This document shows, piece after piece, positions 26,349 through 39,952 of a DNA stretch of 64,000 bases. Under the pieces are notes generated by a model. It had not been told where the DNA came from. It did no database searches and worked only from the letters and a program-made list of their open reading frames with translations. Positions within the stretch are counted from its first letter, which is position 1; every line of letters starts with the position of its first letter. A program made the position numbers and the translations under genes. Source of the stretch: Calliopsis andreniformis (Eukaryota; Arthropoda; Insecta; Hymenoptera; Andrenidae); contig NW_027480547.1 of the NCBI RefSeq assembly GCF_051401765.1, forward strand, positions 744,001 to 808,000, written 5' to 3'.

Positions 26349-29300
26349 AGTATTGGAGATTGAGGATTGATGACTGAGGACTGTGGATTGAGGTTTGAGG
26401 AACGAGGATTGAGGATTGAGGATTGAGGATTGAGGACTGAGGACGAGGACTGACGGTTGAGGATTGAAGATTGAGGATTGAGGATTGAGGATTGAGGATT
26501 GAGGATTGAGGATTGAGGATTGAAGATTGATTATTGAGGATTGAATATTGAGGATTGAGGATTGAGGGTTGAGGATTGACGATTGAAGATTCAGGATTGG
26601 GGATTGAGGATTGGCGATTGAGGATTGACGATTGAGGATTGAGTATTGAGGATTGAGAATTGAGGATTGAGGATTGAAGATTGTGTATTGAGGATTGAGG
26701 ACTGGGGATTGAGGATTGAAGATTAAGGATTGCCGATTGAGGATTGGGGATTGAGGATCTAGGATTGGAGATTGATTATTGAGGATTGAAGATTGAGAAT
26801 TGAGGATTGAGGATTGAGAATTGAGAATTGAGGATGAGGACAGAGGGTTGAGGATTGAGGTTTGAGGAATGAGGATTGAGGATTGAGGATTGAGGATTGA
26901 TGATTGAGGATTGAGGATTGAAGATTGAGGATTGAGGGTTGATGATTGAGTGTTGAAGATTGAGGATTGAAGATTGAGGATTGAGGATTGAGGATTGAGG
27001 ATTGAGGATTGAGGATTGCAGATTGAGGATTGGGGATTGAGGATTGAGGATTGAGAATCGAAGATTCAGTATTGAGGATTGAAGATTGAGGATTGAGGAC
27101 TGAGGATTGAGGTTTGAGGATTGAGGACTGAGGATTGAGGATCGAATGTTGAGTATTGAGGATTGAAGATTGAGGACTGAGGATTGAGGTTTGAGGAATG
27201 AGGATTGAGGATTGAGGATTGAGGATTGAGGATTGAGGATTGAGTGTTGAAGATGGAGGATTGATGATTGAGGATTGAGGATTGAGTATTGGGGATTGAG
27301 GATTGAGTATTGAAGATTGAGGATTGATGGTTCAGTATTGAGGATTGAGGATTGAGGATTGAGTGTTGAAGATTGAGGATTGATGATTGAGGATTGAGTA
27401 TTGAGGATCGGGGATTGAGGATTGATGATTCAGGATTGAGGATTGAGGATTGAGTATTGAGTGTTGAAAATTGAGGATTGATGATTGAGGATTGAGGATT
27501 GAGGATCGAAGATTGAGGATTGAGGATTGAAGATTGAGGATTGAGGGTTGATGAATGAGTGTTGATGTTTGAGGACTGATGATTGACGATTGAGGATTGA
27601 GGATTGAGGATTGAGGATTGAGGATTGAAGATTGAGGATTGGGGATTGAGGATTGAGGAGTGGGATTCGAAGATTGAGTATTGAGGTTTGAGGACTGAGG
27701 ATTGAGGGTTGAGGATTGAGGATTGAGGATTGACGCTTCAGGATAGAGGATTGAGGATGGAGGATTGAAGGGAGAGGACCGAGTGTTGAGGATTGAGTGT
27801 TGAGAATTGATGTTTGAGGATCGGGATTTGATTAATGAATATTGTGGATTGAGTATTGAATCATGAGAATTTGGGATATTCTATTGAGTATTGAGAATTG
27901 AGGATTGATGGTTGAATATTGACAATTGATCGTTGATGGTTGTGTGTTGAATATTGAGGATTGAGTATTGAGGATTGAAGATTGAGTATTGAGGATTGAA
28001 GGTTGATGATTGAGGATTGAGTATTGATGATTGAGGATTGAGGATTGAGGATTAAGGATTGGGTATTGAGGATTGATAATTGAAGACTGAGTATTGAGGA
28101 TTGAAGATTGAGGATTGAGGATTCAGGATTGAGGATCGAGGATCAGGGTTGAGGGTTGAGGATTGAGGATTGAGGATTGAGGATTGAAGATTGAGTATTG
28201 GGGATTGGGGATTGAGGGTTGACGATTGAGTATTGATGATTGAGGATTGATGATTGAGGATTGAGGATTGAGGATTGAGGACTGGGGAATGAGGATTGAG
28301 GACGAGGACTGACGGTTGAGGACTGAAGATTGAGGATTGAGTGTTGAGGATTGAGGATCGAAGATTGAGTATTGAGGATTGAAGAATGAGGTTTGAGGAA
28401 TGAGGATTGAGGATGGAGGATGAGGGCTGATGCTTGAGGATTGAGGTTTGAGTATTGAATACTGAGAATCCAGGATATTCTATTGAGTATTGGGAATTGA
28501 GGATCGAAGGTTGAGTATTGAGGATTGAGGATTGAGCATTGAAGATTGAGGATTGATGATTCAGGATTGAGGATTGAGGATTGAGTATTGAGTGTTGAAA
28601 ATTGAGGATTGATGATTGAGGATTGAGGATTGAGGATCGAAGATTGAGGATTGAGGATTGAAGATTGAGGATTGAGGGTTGATGAATGAGTGTTGATGAT
28701 TGAGGATTGATGATTGACGATTGAGGATTGAGGATTGAGGATTGAGGATTGAGGATTGAGGATTGAAGATTGAGGATTGGGGATTGAGGATTGAGGAGTG
28801 GGATTCGAAGATTGAGTATTGAGGTTTGAGGACTGAGGATTGAGGGTTGAGGATTGTGGATTGAGGATTGACGCTTCAGGATAGAGGATTGAGGATGGAG
28901 GATTGAAGGGAGAGGACCGAGTGTTGAGGATTGAGTGTTGAGAATTGATGTTTGAGGATCGGGATTTTATTAATGAATATTGTGGATTGAGTATTGAATC
29001 ATGAGTATTTGGGATATTCTATTGAGTATTGAGAATTGAGTATTGATGGTTGAATATTGAGAATTGATGGTTGATGGTTGTTTGTTGAATATTGAGGATT
29101 GAGTATTGAGGATTGAAGATTGAGTATTGAGGATTGAAGGTTGATGATTGAGGATTGAGTATTGATGATTGAGGATTGAGGATTGAGGATTAAGGATTGA
29201 GTATTGAGGATTGATGATTGAAGACTGAGTATTGAGGATTGAAGATTGAGGATTGAGGATTCAGGATTGAGGATCGAGGATCAGGCCTGAGGGTTGAGGA

Positions 29301-29690
29301 TTGAGGATTGAGGATTGAGGATTGAAGATTGAGTATTGGGGATTGAGGATTGAGGATTGACGATTGAGTATTGGAGATTGAGGATTGATGATTGAGGATT
29401 GAGGATTGAGGATTGAGGACTGGGGATTGAGGATTGAGGACGAGGACTGACGGTTGAGGATTGAAGATTGAGGATTGAGGATTGAGGATTGAGGATTGAG
29501 GATTGAGTATTGAGGATTGAAGATTGGGTATTGAGTATTGAGGATTGATGATTGAAGACTGAGTATTGAGGATTGAAGATTGAGGATTGAGGATTCAGGA
29601 TTGAGGATCGAGGATCATGGCTGAGGGTTGAGGATTGAGGATTGAGGATTGAGGATTGAAGATTGAGTATTGGGGATTGAGGATTGAGGA
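25834..29690. repeat. Long direct duplication, copy 2 (offset 25,833 bp)
   Basis: Partner of 1-3,857, nearly collinear for 3.86 kb with substitutions only in the parts compared. Its left part (about 25.8-27.2 kb) is also the right end of the 14,222-bp-offset duplication. The two large duplications therefore overlap and at least three paralogous copies of this P-P-S stretch exist, at 1, 11.6 and 25.8 kb. After 29,690 it runs into R (29.7-30.0 kb) and then a P module cut short at about 30.2 kb. Confidence 0.83.
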
Positions 29691-30076
29691 TTAACGATTG
29701 AGTATTGAAGTTTGAGGATTGATGATTGAGGATTGAGGATTGAGGATTGAGGACTGAGGATAGAGTATTGAAGATTGTTGATTGATGATTGACGATTGTG
29801 GACTGAGGATTGAGGATTGATTATTGAGCTTTGGGAATTGAAGATTGTGGACTGGGGATAGAGGATTGAATATTGAGGATTAAGGATAGAGTACTGGGGA
29901 TTGAGGATCTAGGATAGGAGATTGATTATTGAGGATTGAAGATTGAGGATTAAGGTTTGAGGATTGAGAATTGAGAATTGAGGATGACGACTGAGGGTTG
30001 AGGATTGAGGTATGAGGAATGAGGATTGCGGATTGAGGATTGAGGATTGAGGATTGAGTATTGGAGATTGAGGATT

Positions 30077-30200
30077 GATGACTGAGGACTGTGGATTGAG
30101 GTTTGAGGAACGAGGATTGAGGATTGAGGATTGAGGATTGAGGACTGAGGACGAGGACTGACGGTTGAGGATTGAAGATTGAGGATTGAGGATTGAGGAT
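30077..30200. repeat. Truncated P module joined to M3
   Basis: The P module at 30077 stops after gacggttgaggattgaag and a few heptamers. At about 30,200 it continues as M3 text (gatcgaagattgagg then gggttgatgaatgag). Its R partner upstream (29.7-30.0 kb) is complete. This is a deletion junction inside perfect heptamers, so its exact point cannot be fixed. Confidence 0.75.
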
Positions 30201-33200
30201 CGAAGATTGAGGATTGAGGATTGAAGATTGAGGATTGAGGGTTGATGAATGAGTGTTGATGTTTGAGGACTGATGATTGACGATTGAGGATTGAGGATTG
30301 AGGATTGAGGATTGAGGATTGAAGATTGAGGATTGGGGATTGAGGATTGAGGAGTGGGATTCGAAGATTGAGTATTGAGGTTTGAGGACTGAGGATTGAG
30401 GGTTGAGGATTGAGGATTGAGGATTGACGCTTCAGGATAGAGGATTGAGGATGGAGGATTGAAGGGAGAGGACCGAGTGTTGAGGATTGAGTGTTGAGAA
30501 TTGATGTTTGAGGATCGGGATTTGATTAATGAATATTGTGGATTGAGTATTGAATCATGAGAATTTGGGATATTCTATTGAGTATTGAGAATTGAGGATT
30601 GATGGTTGAATATTGACAATTGATCGTTGATGGTTGTGTGTTGAATATTGAGGATTGAGTATTGAGGATTGAAGATTGAGTATTGAGGATTGAAGGTTGA
30701 TGATTGAGGATTGAGTATTGATGATTGAGGATTGAGGATTGAGGATTAAGGATTAAGGATTGGGTATTGAGGATTGATAATTGAAGACTGAGTATTGAGG
30801 ATTGAAGATTGAGGATTGAGGATTCAGGATTGAGGATCGAGGATCAGGGTTGAGGGTTGAGGATTGAGGATTGAGGATTGAGGATTGAAGATTGAGTATT
30901 GGGGATTGGGGATTGAGGGTTGACGATTGAGTATTGATGATTGAGGATTGATGATTGAGGATTGAGGATTGAGGATTGAGGACTGGGGAATGAGGATTGA
31001 GGACGAGGACTGACGGTTGAGGACTGAAGATTGAGGATTGAGTGTTGAGGATTGAGGATCGAAGATTGAGTATTGAGGATTGAAGAATGAGGTTTGAGGA
31101 TTGAGGATTGAGGATGGAGGATGAGGGCTGATGCTTGAGGATTGAGGTCTGAGTATTGAATACTGAGAATCCAGGATATTCTATTGAGTATTGGGAATTG
31201 AGGATCGAAGGTTGAGTATTGAGGATTGAGGATTGAGCATTGAAGATTGAGGATTGATGATTCAGGATTGAGGATTGAGGATTGAGTATTGAGTGTTGAA
31301 AATTGAGGATTGATGATTGAGGATTGAGGATTGAGGATCGAAGATTGAGGATTGAGAATTGAAGATTGAGGATTGAGGGTTGATGAATGAGTGTTGATGA
31401 TTGAGGATTGATGATTGACGATTGAGGATTGAGGATTGAGGATTGAGGATTGAGGATTGAGGATTGAAGATTGAGGATTGGGGATTGAGGATTGAGGAGT
31501 GGGATTCGAAGATTGAGTATTGAGGTTTGAGGACTGAGGATTGAGGGTTGAGGATTGTGGATTGAGGATTGACGCTTCAGGATAGAGGATTGAGGATGGA
31601 GGATTGAAGGGAGAGGACCGAGTGTTGAGGATTGAGTGTTGAGAATTGATGTTTGAGGATCGGGATTTTATTAATGAATATTGTGGATTGAGTATTGAAT
31701 CATGAGTATTTGGGATATTCTATTGAGTATTGAGAATTGAGTATTGATGGTTGAATATTGAGAATTGATGGTTGATGGTTGTTTGTTGAATATTGAGGAT
31801 TGAGTATTGAGGATTGAAGATTGAGTATTGAGGATTGAAGGTTGATGATTGAGGATTGAGGATTGATGATTGAGGATTGAGGATTGAGGATTGGCTATTG
31901 AGGATTGATGATTGAAGACTGAGTATTGAGGATTGATGATTGAGGATTGAGGATTCAGGATTGAGGATCGAGGATCAGGGCTGAGGGTTGAGGATTGAGG
32001 ATTGAGGATTGAGGATTGAAGATTGAGTATTGGGGATTGAGGATTGAGGATTGACGATTGAGTATTGGAGATTGAGGATTGATGATTGAGGATTGAGGAT
32101 TGAGGATTGAGGACTGGGGATTGAGGATTGAGGACGAGGACTGACGGTTGAGGATTGAAGATTGAGGATTGAGGATTGAGGATTGAGGATTGAGGATTGA
32201 GTATTGAGGATTGAAGATTGGGTATTGAGTATTGAGGATTGATGATTGAAGACTGAGTATTGAGGATTGAAGATTGAGGATTGAGGATTCAGGATTGAGG
32301 ATCGAGGATCATGGCTGAGGGTTGAGGATTGAGGATTGAGGATTGAGGATTGAAGATTGAGTATTGGGGATTGAGGATTGAGGATTGACGATTGAGTATT
32401 GGAGATTGAGGATTGATGATTGAGGATTGAGGATTGAGGATTGAGGACTGGGGATTGAGGATTGAGGACGAGGACTGACGGTTGAGGATTGAAGATTGAG
32501 GATTGAGGATTGAGGATGAGGGCTGAGGGTTGAGGATTGAGGATTGAGGATTGAGGATTGAAGATTGAGTATTGGGGATTGAGGATTGAGGATTAACGAT
32601 TGAGTATTGAAGTTTGAGGATTGATGATTGAGGATTGAGGATTGAGGATTGAGGACTGAGGATAGAGTATTGAAGATTGTTGATTGATGATTGACGATTG
32701 TGGACTGAGGATTGAGGATTGATTATTGAGCTTTGGGAATTGAAGATTGTGGACTGGGGATAGAGGATTGAATATTGAGGATTAAGGATAGAGTACTGGG
32801 GATTGAGGATCTAGGATAGGAGATTGATTATTGAGGATTGAAGATTGAGGATTAAGGTTTGAGGATTGAGAATTGAGAATTGAGGATGACGACTGAGGGT
32901 TGAGGATTGAGGTATGAGGAATGAGGATTGCGGATTGAGGATTGAGGATTGAGGATTGAGTATTGGAGATTGAGGATTGATGACTGAGGACTGTGGATTG
33001 AGGTTTGAGGAACGAGGATTGAGGATTGAGGATTGAGGATTGAGGACTGAGGACGAGGACTGACGGTTGAGGATTGAAGATTGAGGATTGAGGATTGAGG
33101 ATTGAGGATTGAGGATTGAGGATTGAGGATTGAGGATTGAAGATTGATTATTGAGGATTGAATATTGAGGATTGAGGATTGAGGGTTGAGGATTGAGGAT

Positions 33201-36200
33201 TGAAGATTCAGGATTGGGGATTGAGGATTGGCGATTGAGGATTGACGATTGAGGATTGAGTATTGAGGATTGAGAATTGAGGATTGAGGATTGAAGATTG
33301 TGTATTGAGGATTGAGGACTGGGGATTGAGGATTGAAGATTAAGGATTACCGATTGAGGATTGGGGATTGAGGATCTAGGATTGGAGATTGATTATTGAG
33401 GATCGAAGATTGAGAATTGAGGATTGAGGATTGAGAATTGAGAATTGAGGATGAGGACAGGGGGTTGAGGATTGAGGTTTGAGGAATGAGGATTGAGGAT
33501 TGAGGATTGAGGATTGAGGATTGAGGATTGAGGATTGAGCATTGAAGATTGAGGATTGATGATTCAGGATTGAGGATTGAGGATTGAGTATTGAGTGTTG
33601 AAAATTGAGGATTGATGATTGAGGATTGAGGATTGAGGATCGAAGATTGAGGATTGAGGATTGAAGATTGAGGATTGAGGGTTGATGAATGAGTGTTGAT
33701 GATTGAGGATTGATGATTGACGATTGAGGATTGAGGATTGAGGATTGAGGATTGAGGATTGAAGATTGAGGATTGGGGATTGAGGATTGAGGAGTGGGAT
33801 TCGAAGATTGTGTATTGAGGTTTGAGGACTGAGGATTGAGGGTTGAGGATTGTGGATTGAGGATTGACGCTTCAGGATAGAGGATTGAGGATGGAGGATT
33901 GAAGGGAGAGGACCGAGTGTTGAGGATTGAGTGTTGAGAATTGATGTTTGAGGATCGGGATTTTATTAATGAATATTGTGGATTGAGTATTGAATCATGA
34001 GTATTTGGGATATTCTATTGAGTATTGAGAATTGAGTATTGATGGTTGAATATTGAGAATTGATGGTTGATGGTTGTTTGTTGAATATTGAGGATTGAGT
34101 ATTGAGGATTGAAGATTTAGTATTGAGGATTGAAGGTTGATGATTGAGGATTGAGTATTGATGATTGAGGATTGAGGATTGAGGATTAAGGATTGAGTAT
34201 TGAGGATTGATGATTGAAGACTGAGTATTGAGGATTGAAGATTGAGGATTGAGGATTCAGGATTGAGGATCGAGGATCAGGGCTGAGGGTTGAGGATTGA
34301 GGATTGAGGATTGAGGATTGAAGATTGAGTATTGGGGATTGAGGATTGAGGATTGACGATTGAGTATTGGAGATTGAGGATTGATGATTGAGGATTGAGG
34401 ATTGAGGATTGAGGACTGGGGATTGAGGATTGAGGACGAGGACTGACGGTTGAGGATTGAAGATTGAGGATTGAGGATTGAGGATTGAGGATTGAGGATT
34501 GAGTATTGAGGATTGAAGATTGGGTATTGAGTATTGAGGATTGATGATTGAAGACTGAGTATTGAGGATTGAAGCTTGAGGATTGAGGATTCAGGATTGA
34601 GGATCGAGGATCATGGCTGAGGGTTGAGGATTGAGGATTGAGGATTGAGGATTGAAGATTGAGTATTGGGGATTGAGGATTGAGGATTGACGATTGAGTA
34701 TTGGAGATTGAGGATTGATGATTGAGGATTGAGGATTGAGGATTGAGGACTGGGGATTGAGGATTGAGGACGAGGACTGACGGTTGAGGATTGAAGATTG
34801 AGGATTGAGGATTGAGGATGAGGGCTGAGGGTTGAGGATTGAGGATTGAGGATTGAGGATTGAAGATTGAGTATTGGGGATTGAGGATTGAGGATTAACG
34901 ATTGAGTATTGAAGTTTGAGGATTGATGATTGAGGATTGAGGATTGAGGATTGAGGACTGAGGATAGAGTAATGAAGATTGTTGATTGATGATTGACGAT
35001 TGTGGACTGAGGATTGAGGATTGATTATTGAGCTTTGGGAATTGAAGATTGTGGACTAGGGATAGAGGATTGAATATTGAGGATTAAGGATAGAGTACTG
35101 GGGATTGAGGATCTAGGATAGGAGATTGATTATTGAGGATTGAAGATTGAGGATTAAGGTTTGAGGATTGAGCATTGAGAATTGAGGATGACGACTGAGG
35201 GTTGAGGATTGAGGTATGAGGAATGAGGATTGCGGATTGAGGATCGAGGATTGAGGATTGAGGATTGAGTATTGGAGATTGAGGATTGATGACTGAGGAC
35301 TGTGGATTGAGGTTTGAGGAACGAGGATTGAGGATTGAGTATTGAGGATTGAGGACTGAGGACGAGGACTGACGGTTGAGGATTGAAGATTGAGGATTGA
35401 GGATTGAGGATTGAGGATTGAGGATTGAGGATTGAGGATTGAGGATTGAAGATTGATTATTGAGGATTGAATATTGAGGATTGAGGATTGAGGGTTGAGG
35501 ATTGAGGATTGAAGATTCAGGATTGGGGATTGAGGATTGGCGATTGAGGATTGACGATTGAGGATTGAGTATTGAGGATTGAGAATTGAGGATTGAGGAT
35601 TGAAGATTGTGTATTGAGGTTTGAGGACTGGGGATTGAGGATTGAAGATTAAGGATTACCGATTGAGGATTGGGGATTGAGGATCTAGGATTGGAGATTG
35701 ATTATTGAGGATCGAAGATTGAGAATTGAGGATTGAGGATTGAGAATTGAGAATTGAGGATGAGGACAGGGGGTTGAGGATTGAGGTTTGAGGAATGAGG
35801 ATTGAGGATTGAGGATTGAGGATTGAGGATTGAGGATTGAGGATTGAGCATTGAAGATTGAGGATTGATGATTCAGGATTGAGGATTGAGGATTGAGGAT
35901 TGAGTGTTGAAGATTGAGGATTGATGATTGTGGATTGAGGATTGAGGATCGAAGATTGAGGATTGAGGATTGAGGATTGAGGATTGAGGGTTGAGGATTG
36001 AGGATCGAAGATTGAGGATTGAGGATTGAGGATTGAGGATTGCGGGTTGATGAATGAGTGTTGAAGATTGAGGATTGATGATTGAGGATTGAGGATTGAG
36101 GATTGAGGATTGAGGATTGAGGATTGAAGATTGAGGATTGGGGATTGAGGATTGAGGAGTGGGAATCGAAGATTGAGTATTGAGGTTTGAGGACTGAGGA

Positions 36201-36234
36201 TTGACGGTTGAGGATTGAGTGTTGAGAATTGATG

Positions 36235-36315
36235 TTTGAGGATCGAGATTTGATTAATGAATATTGTGGATTGAGTATTGAATCATGAGAATTTGGGATA
36301 TTCTATTGAGTATTG
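36235..36315. repeat. M3 AT-rich island, subtype d (5 copies)
   Basis: Has gatcgagatttgattaatg, gaatttgggatattc and then gaggactgatgg. The gacgcttcagg and gaccgag stretch before the island is deleted. Positions of atattct: 16047, 36298, 41845, 49793, 58844. The copy at 16047 is older by its variants (gatcaatg, gttgcgaattg). The other four are related by offsets of 5,547, 7,948 and 9,051 bp. Confidence 0.83.
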
Positions 36316-36829
36316 AGAATTGAGGACTGATGGTTGAATATTGAGAATTGATGGTTGATGGTTGTGTGTTGAATATTGAGGATTGAGTATTGAGGATTGA
36401 AGATTGAGTATTGAGGATTGAAGGTTGATGATTGAGGATTGAGGATTGATGATTGAGGATTGAGGATTGAGGATTGGCTATTGAGGATTGATGATTGAAG
36501 ACTGAGTATTGAGGATTGATGATTGAGGATTGAGGATTCAGGATTGAGGATCGAGGATCAGGGCTGAGGGTTGAGGATTGAGGATTGAGGATTGACGGTT
36601 GAAGATTGAGTATTGGTGATTGAGGATTGAGGATTGACGATTGAGTATTGAAGATTGAGGATTGATGATTGAGGATTGAGGATTGAGGATTGAGGACTGA
36701 GGATTGAGTATTGAAAATTGTTGATTGATGATTGACGATTGAGGACTGAGGATTGAGGATTGATTATTGAGCTTTGGGGATTGAAGATTGTGGACTGGGG
36801 ATAGAGGATTGAATATTGAGGATTAAGCA

Positions 36830-37690
36830 TAGAGTTTTGGGGATTGGGGATCTAGGATAGGAGATTGATTATTGAGAATTGAAGATTGAGGATTGAGGAT
36901 TGAGGATTGATTATTGAGAATTGAGGATGAGGACTGAGGGTTGAGGATTGAGGTTTGAGGAATGAGGATTGAGGATTGAGGATTGAGGAATGAGGATTGA
37001 GTATTGAAGATTGAGGATTGATGACAGAGGATTGAGGATTGAGGATTGATGATTGAGGATTGAGGATTGAAGATTGAGTATGGAGGATTGAAGATTGAGT
37101 ATTGAGGATTGAGGATCGAAGATTGAGGACTGAGGACTGAGGATAGAGGATTGAGAATTGAGGGTTGAGGATTGAGGATTGAAGATTGAGAATTGGGTAT
37201 TGAGGATTGAAGAATGAGGATTGAGGATTGAGGATTGAGGATTGAGGATTGAAAATTGAATATTGAGGATAGATGACTGACGATTGAGGATTGAGGATTG
37301 AGGATTGAGGATTGAGGATTGAGGACTGAGGATTGAGAATTGAGGATTGAAGATTGAAGATTGAGTATTGGGGATTGAAGGTTGAGGATTCAGGATTGAG
37401 GATTGAGGATTGACGATGAGGGCTGTGGGTTGAGGATTGAGGTTTGAGGACTGAGGGCTGAGGATTGAGGATTGAGAATTGAGGACTGAGGATTGAGGAT
37501 TGAAGATTGAGGATTGGGTATTGAGGATTGAAGAATGAGGATTGAGGATTGAGGATTGAGGATTGAGGATTGTGGATTGAGGTTTGAATATTGACGATTA
37601 AGGATTGAGGATTGAGTACTGAGGATTGAAGATTGAGGGTTGAGGATTGAGTATTGACGATTGAGGATTGAGGATTCAGGATTAAGGATT
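36830..37690. repeat. Divergent linker unique to the right half
   Basis: About 0.85 kb between an R-like module and the next M3/R cassette, with variants not seen left of 36 kb: gatgacagagg, gtatggagg, gatagatgactgacg, gatgagggctgtggg, ggtttgaatattgacg. It recurs near 42.4-43.2, 50.3-51.07, 51.4-52.2, 59.4-60.1 and 60.5-61.3 kb and is a marker of the 5,547/9,051/1,103-bp amplification. No coding or RNA signal is seen in it. Confidence 0.72.
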
Positions 37691-39952
37691 GAGTATTGAG
37701 GATTGATGATTGAAGACTGAGTATTGAGGATTGAAGATTGAGGATTGAGGATTCAGGATTGAGGATCGAGGATCAGGGCTGAGGGTTGAGGATTGAGGAT
37801 TGAGGATTGAGGATTGAAGATTGAGTATTTGGGATTGAGGATTGAGGATTGACGATTGAGTATTGGAGATTGAGGATTGATGATTGAGGATTGAGGATTG
37901 AGGATTGAGGACGGGGGATTGAGGATTGAGGACGAGGACTGACGGTTGAGGATTGAAGATTGAGGATTGAGGATTGAGGATGGAGGATTGAGGATTGAGT
38001 GTTGAGGATTGAAGATTGAGTATTGAGTATTGAGGATTGATGATTGAAGACTAAGTATTGAGGATTGAAGATTGAGGATTGAGGATTCAGGATTGAGGAT
38101 CGAGGATCAGGGCTGAGGGTTGAGGATTGAGGATTGTGGATTGAGGATTGAAGATTGAGTATTGGGGATTGAGGATTGAGGATTGACGATTGAGTATTGG
38201 AGATTGAGGATTGATGATTGAGGATTGAGGATTGAGGATTGAGGACTGGGGATTGAGGATTGAGGACGAGGACTGACGGTTGAGGATTGAAGATTGAGGA
38301 TTGAGGATTGAGGATGAGGGCTGAGGGTTGAGGATTGAGGATTGAGGATTGAGGATTGAAGATTGAGTATTGGGGATTGAGGATTGAGGATTAACGATTG
38401 AGTATTGAAGTTTGAGGATTGATGATTGAGGATTGAGGACTGAGGATTGAGGACTGAGAATAGAGTATTGAAGATTGTTGATTGATGATTGACGATTGTG
38501 GACTGAGGATTGAGGATTGATTATTGAGCTTTGGGAATTGAAGATTGTGGACTGGGGATAGAGGATTGAATATTGAGGATTAAGGATAGAGTATTGGGGA
38601 TTGAGGATCAAGGATAGGAGATTGATTATTGAGGATTGAAGATTGAGGATTAAGGATTGAGGATTGAGAATTGATAATTGAGGATGACGACTGAGGGTTG
38701 AGGATTGAGGTATGAGGAATGAGGATTGCGGATTGAGGATTGAGGATTGAGGATTGAGTATTGGAGATTGAGGATTGATGACTGAGGACTGTGGATTGAG
38801 GTTTGAGGAACGAGGATTGAGGATTGAGGATTGAGGATTGAGGACTGAGGACGAGGACTGACGGTTGAGGATTGAAGATTGAGGATTGAGGATTGAGGAT
38901 TGAGGATTGAGGATTGAGGATTGAGGATTGAAGATTGATTATTGAGGATTGAATATTGAGGATTGAGGATTGAGGGTTGAGGATTGACGATTGAAGATTC
39001 AGGATTGGGGATTGAGGATTGGCGATTGAGGATTGACGATTGAGGATTGAGTATTGAGGATTGAGAATTGAGGATTGAGGATTGAAGATTGTGTATTGAG
39101 GATTGAGGACTGGGGATTGAGGATTGAAGATTAAGGATTGCCGATTGAGGATTGGGGATTGAGGATCTAGGATTGGAGATTGATTATTGAGGATTGAAGA
39201 TTGAGAATTGAGGATTGAGGATTGAGAATTGAGAATTGAGGATGAGGACAGAGGGTTGAGGATTGAGGTTTGAGGAATGAGGATTGAGGATTGAGGATTG
39301 AGGATTGAGGATTGAGGATTGAGGATTGAAGATTGAGGATTGAGGGTTGATGATTGAGTGTTGAAGATTGAGGATTGAAGATTGAGGATTGAGGATTGAG
39401 GATTGAGGATTGAGGATTGAGGATTGCAGATTGAGGATTGGGGATTGAGGATTGAGGATTGAGAATCGAAGATTCAGTATTGAGGATTGAAGATTGAGGA
39501 TTGAGGACTGAGGATTGAGGTTTGAGGATTGAGGACTGAGGATTGAGGATCGAATGTTGAGTATTGAGGATTGAAGATTGAGGACTGAGGATTGAGGTTT
39601 GAGGAATGAGGATTGAGGATTGAGGATTGAGGATTGAGGATTGAGGATTGAGTGTTGAAGATGGAGGATTGATGATTGAGGATTGAGGATTGAGTATTGG
39701 GGATTGAGGATTGAGTATTGAAGATTGAGGATTGATGGTTCAGTATTGAGGATTGAGGATTGAGGATTGAGTGTTGAAGATTGAGGATTGATGATTGAGG
39801 ATTGAGTATTGAGGATCGGGGATTGAGGATTGATGATTCAGGATTGAGGATTGAGGATTGAGTATTGAGTGTTGAAAATTGAGGATTGATGATTGAGGAT
39901 TGAGGATTGAGGATCGAAGATTGAGGATTGAGGATTGAAGATTGAGGATTGA

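Larger units (their letters stand above)
19222..27180. repeat. About 8-kb direct duplication, copy 2 (offset 14,222 bp)
   Basis: Partner of 5,000-13,040, in the same orientation and with the same five-P spacing. Substitutions distinguish the copies. At 5,535 copy 1 has gaattc (an EcoRI site) where copy 2 has gaattg, and near 20,072 copy 2 has gacgaggtctg, shared with window position 79 instead of copy 1. That shared variant shows that copy 2 mixes lineages. Confidence 0.8.
34406..39952. repeat. 5,547-bp tandem duplication, unit 1
   Basis: Unit 1 of a 5,547-bp direct tandem duplication. Paired anchors at this exact offset are P modules 35288/40835 and 38777/44324, M3-d islands 36298/41845, and the minus-strand stop positions that bound open frames at 36558/42105 and 38087/43634. 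The unit holds R, P, M3-d, a divergent linker (about 36.8-37.7 kb with gatgacagagg and gtatggagg variants), R, P and S without Q. 5,547 is not a multiple of seven, as expected when the copied stretch contains 6-mer and 8-mer phase breaks. The unit ends where M3 text is interrupted near 39.95 kb. Confidence 0.82.
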
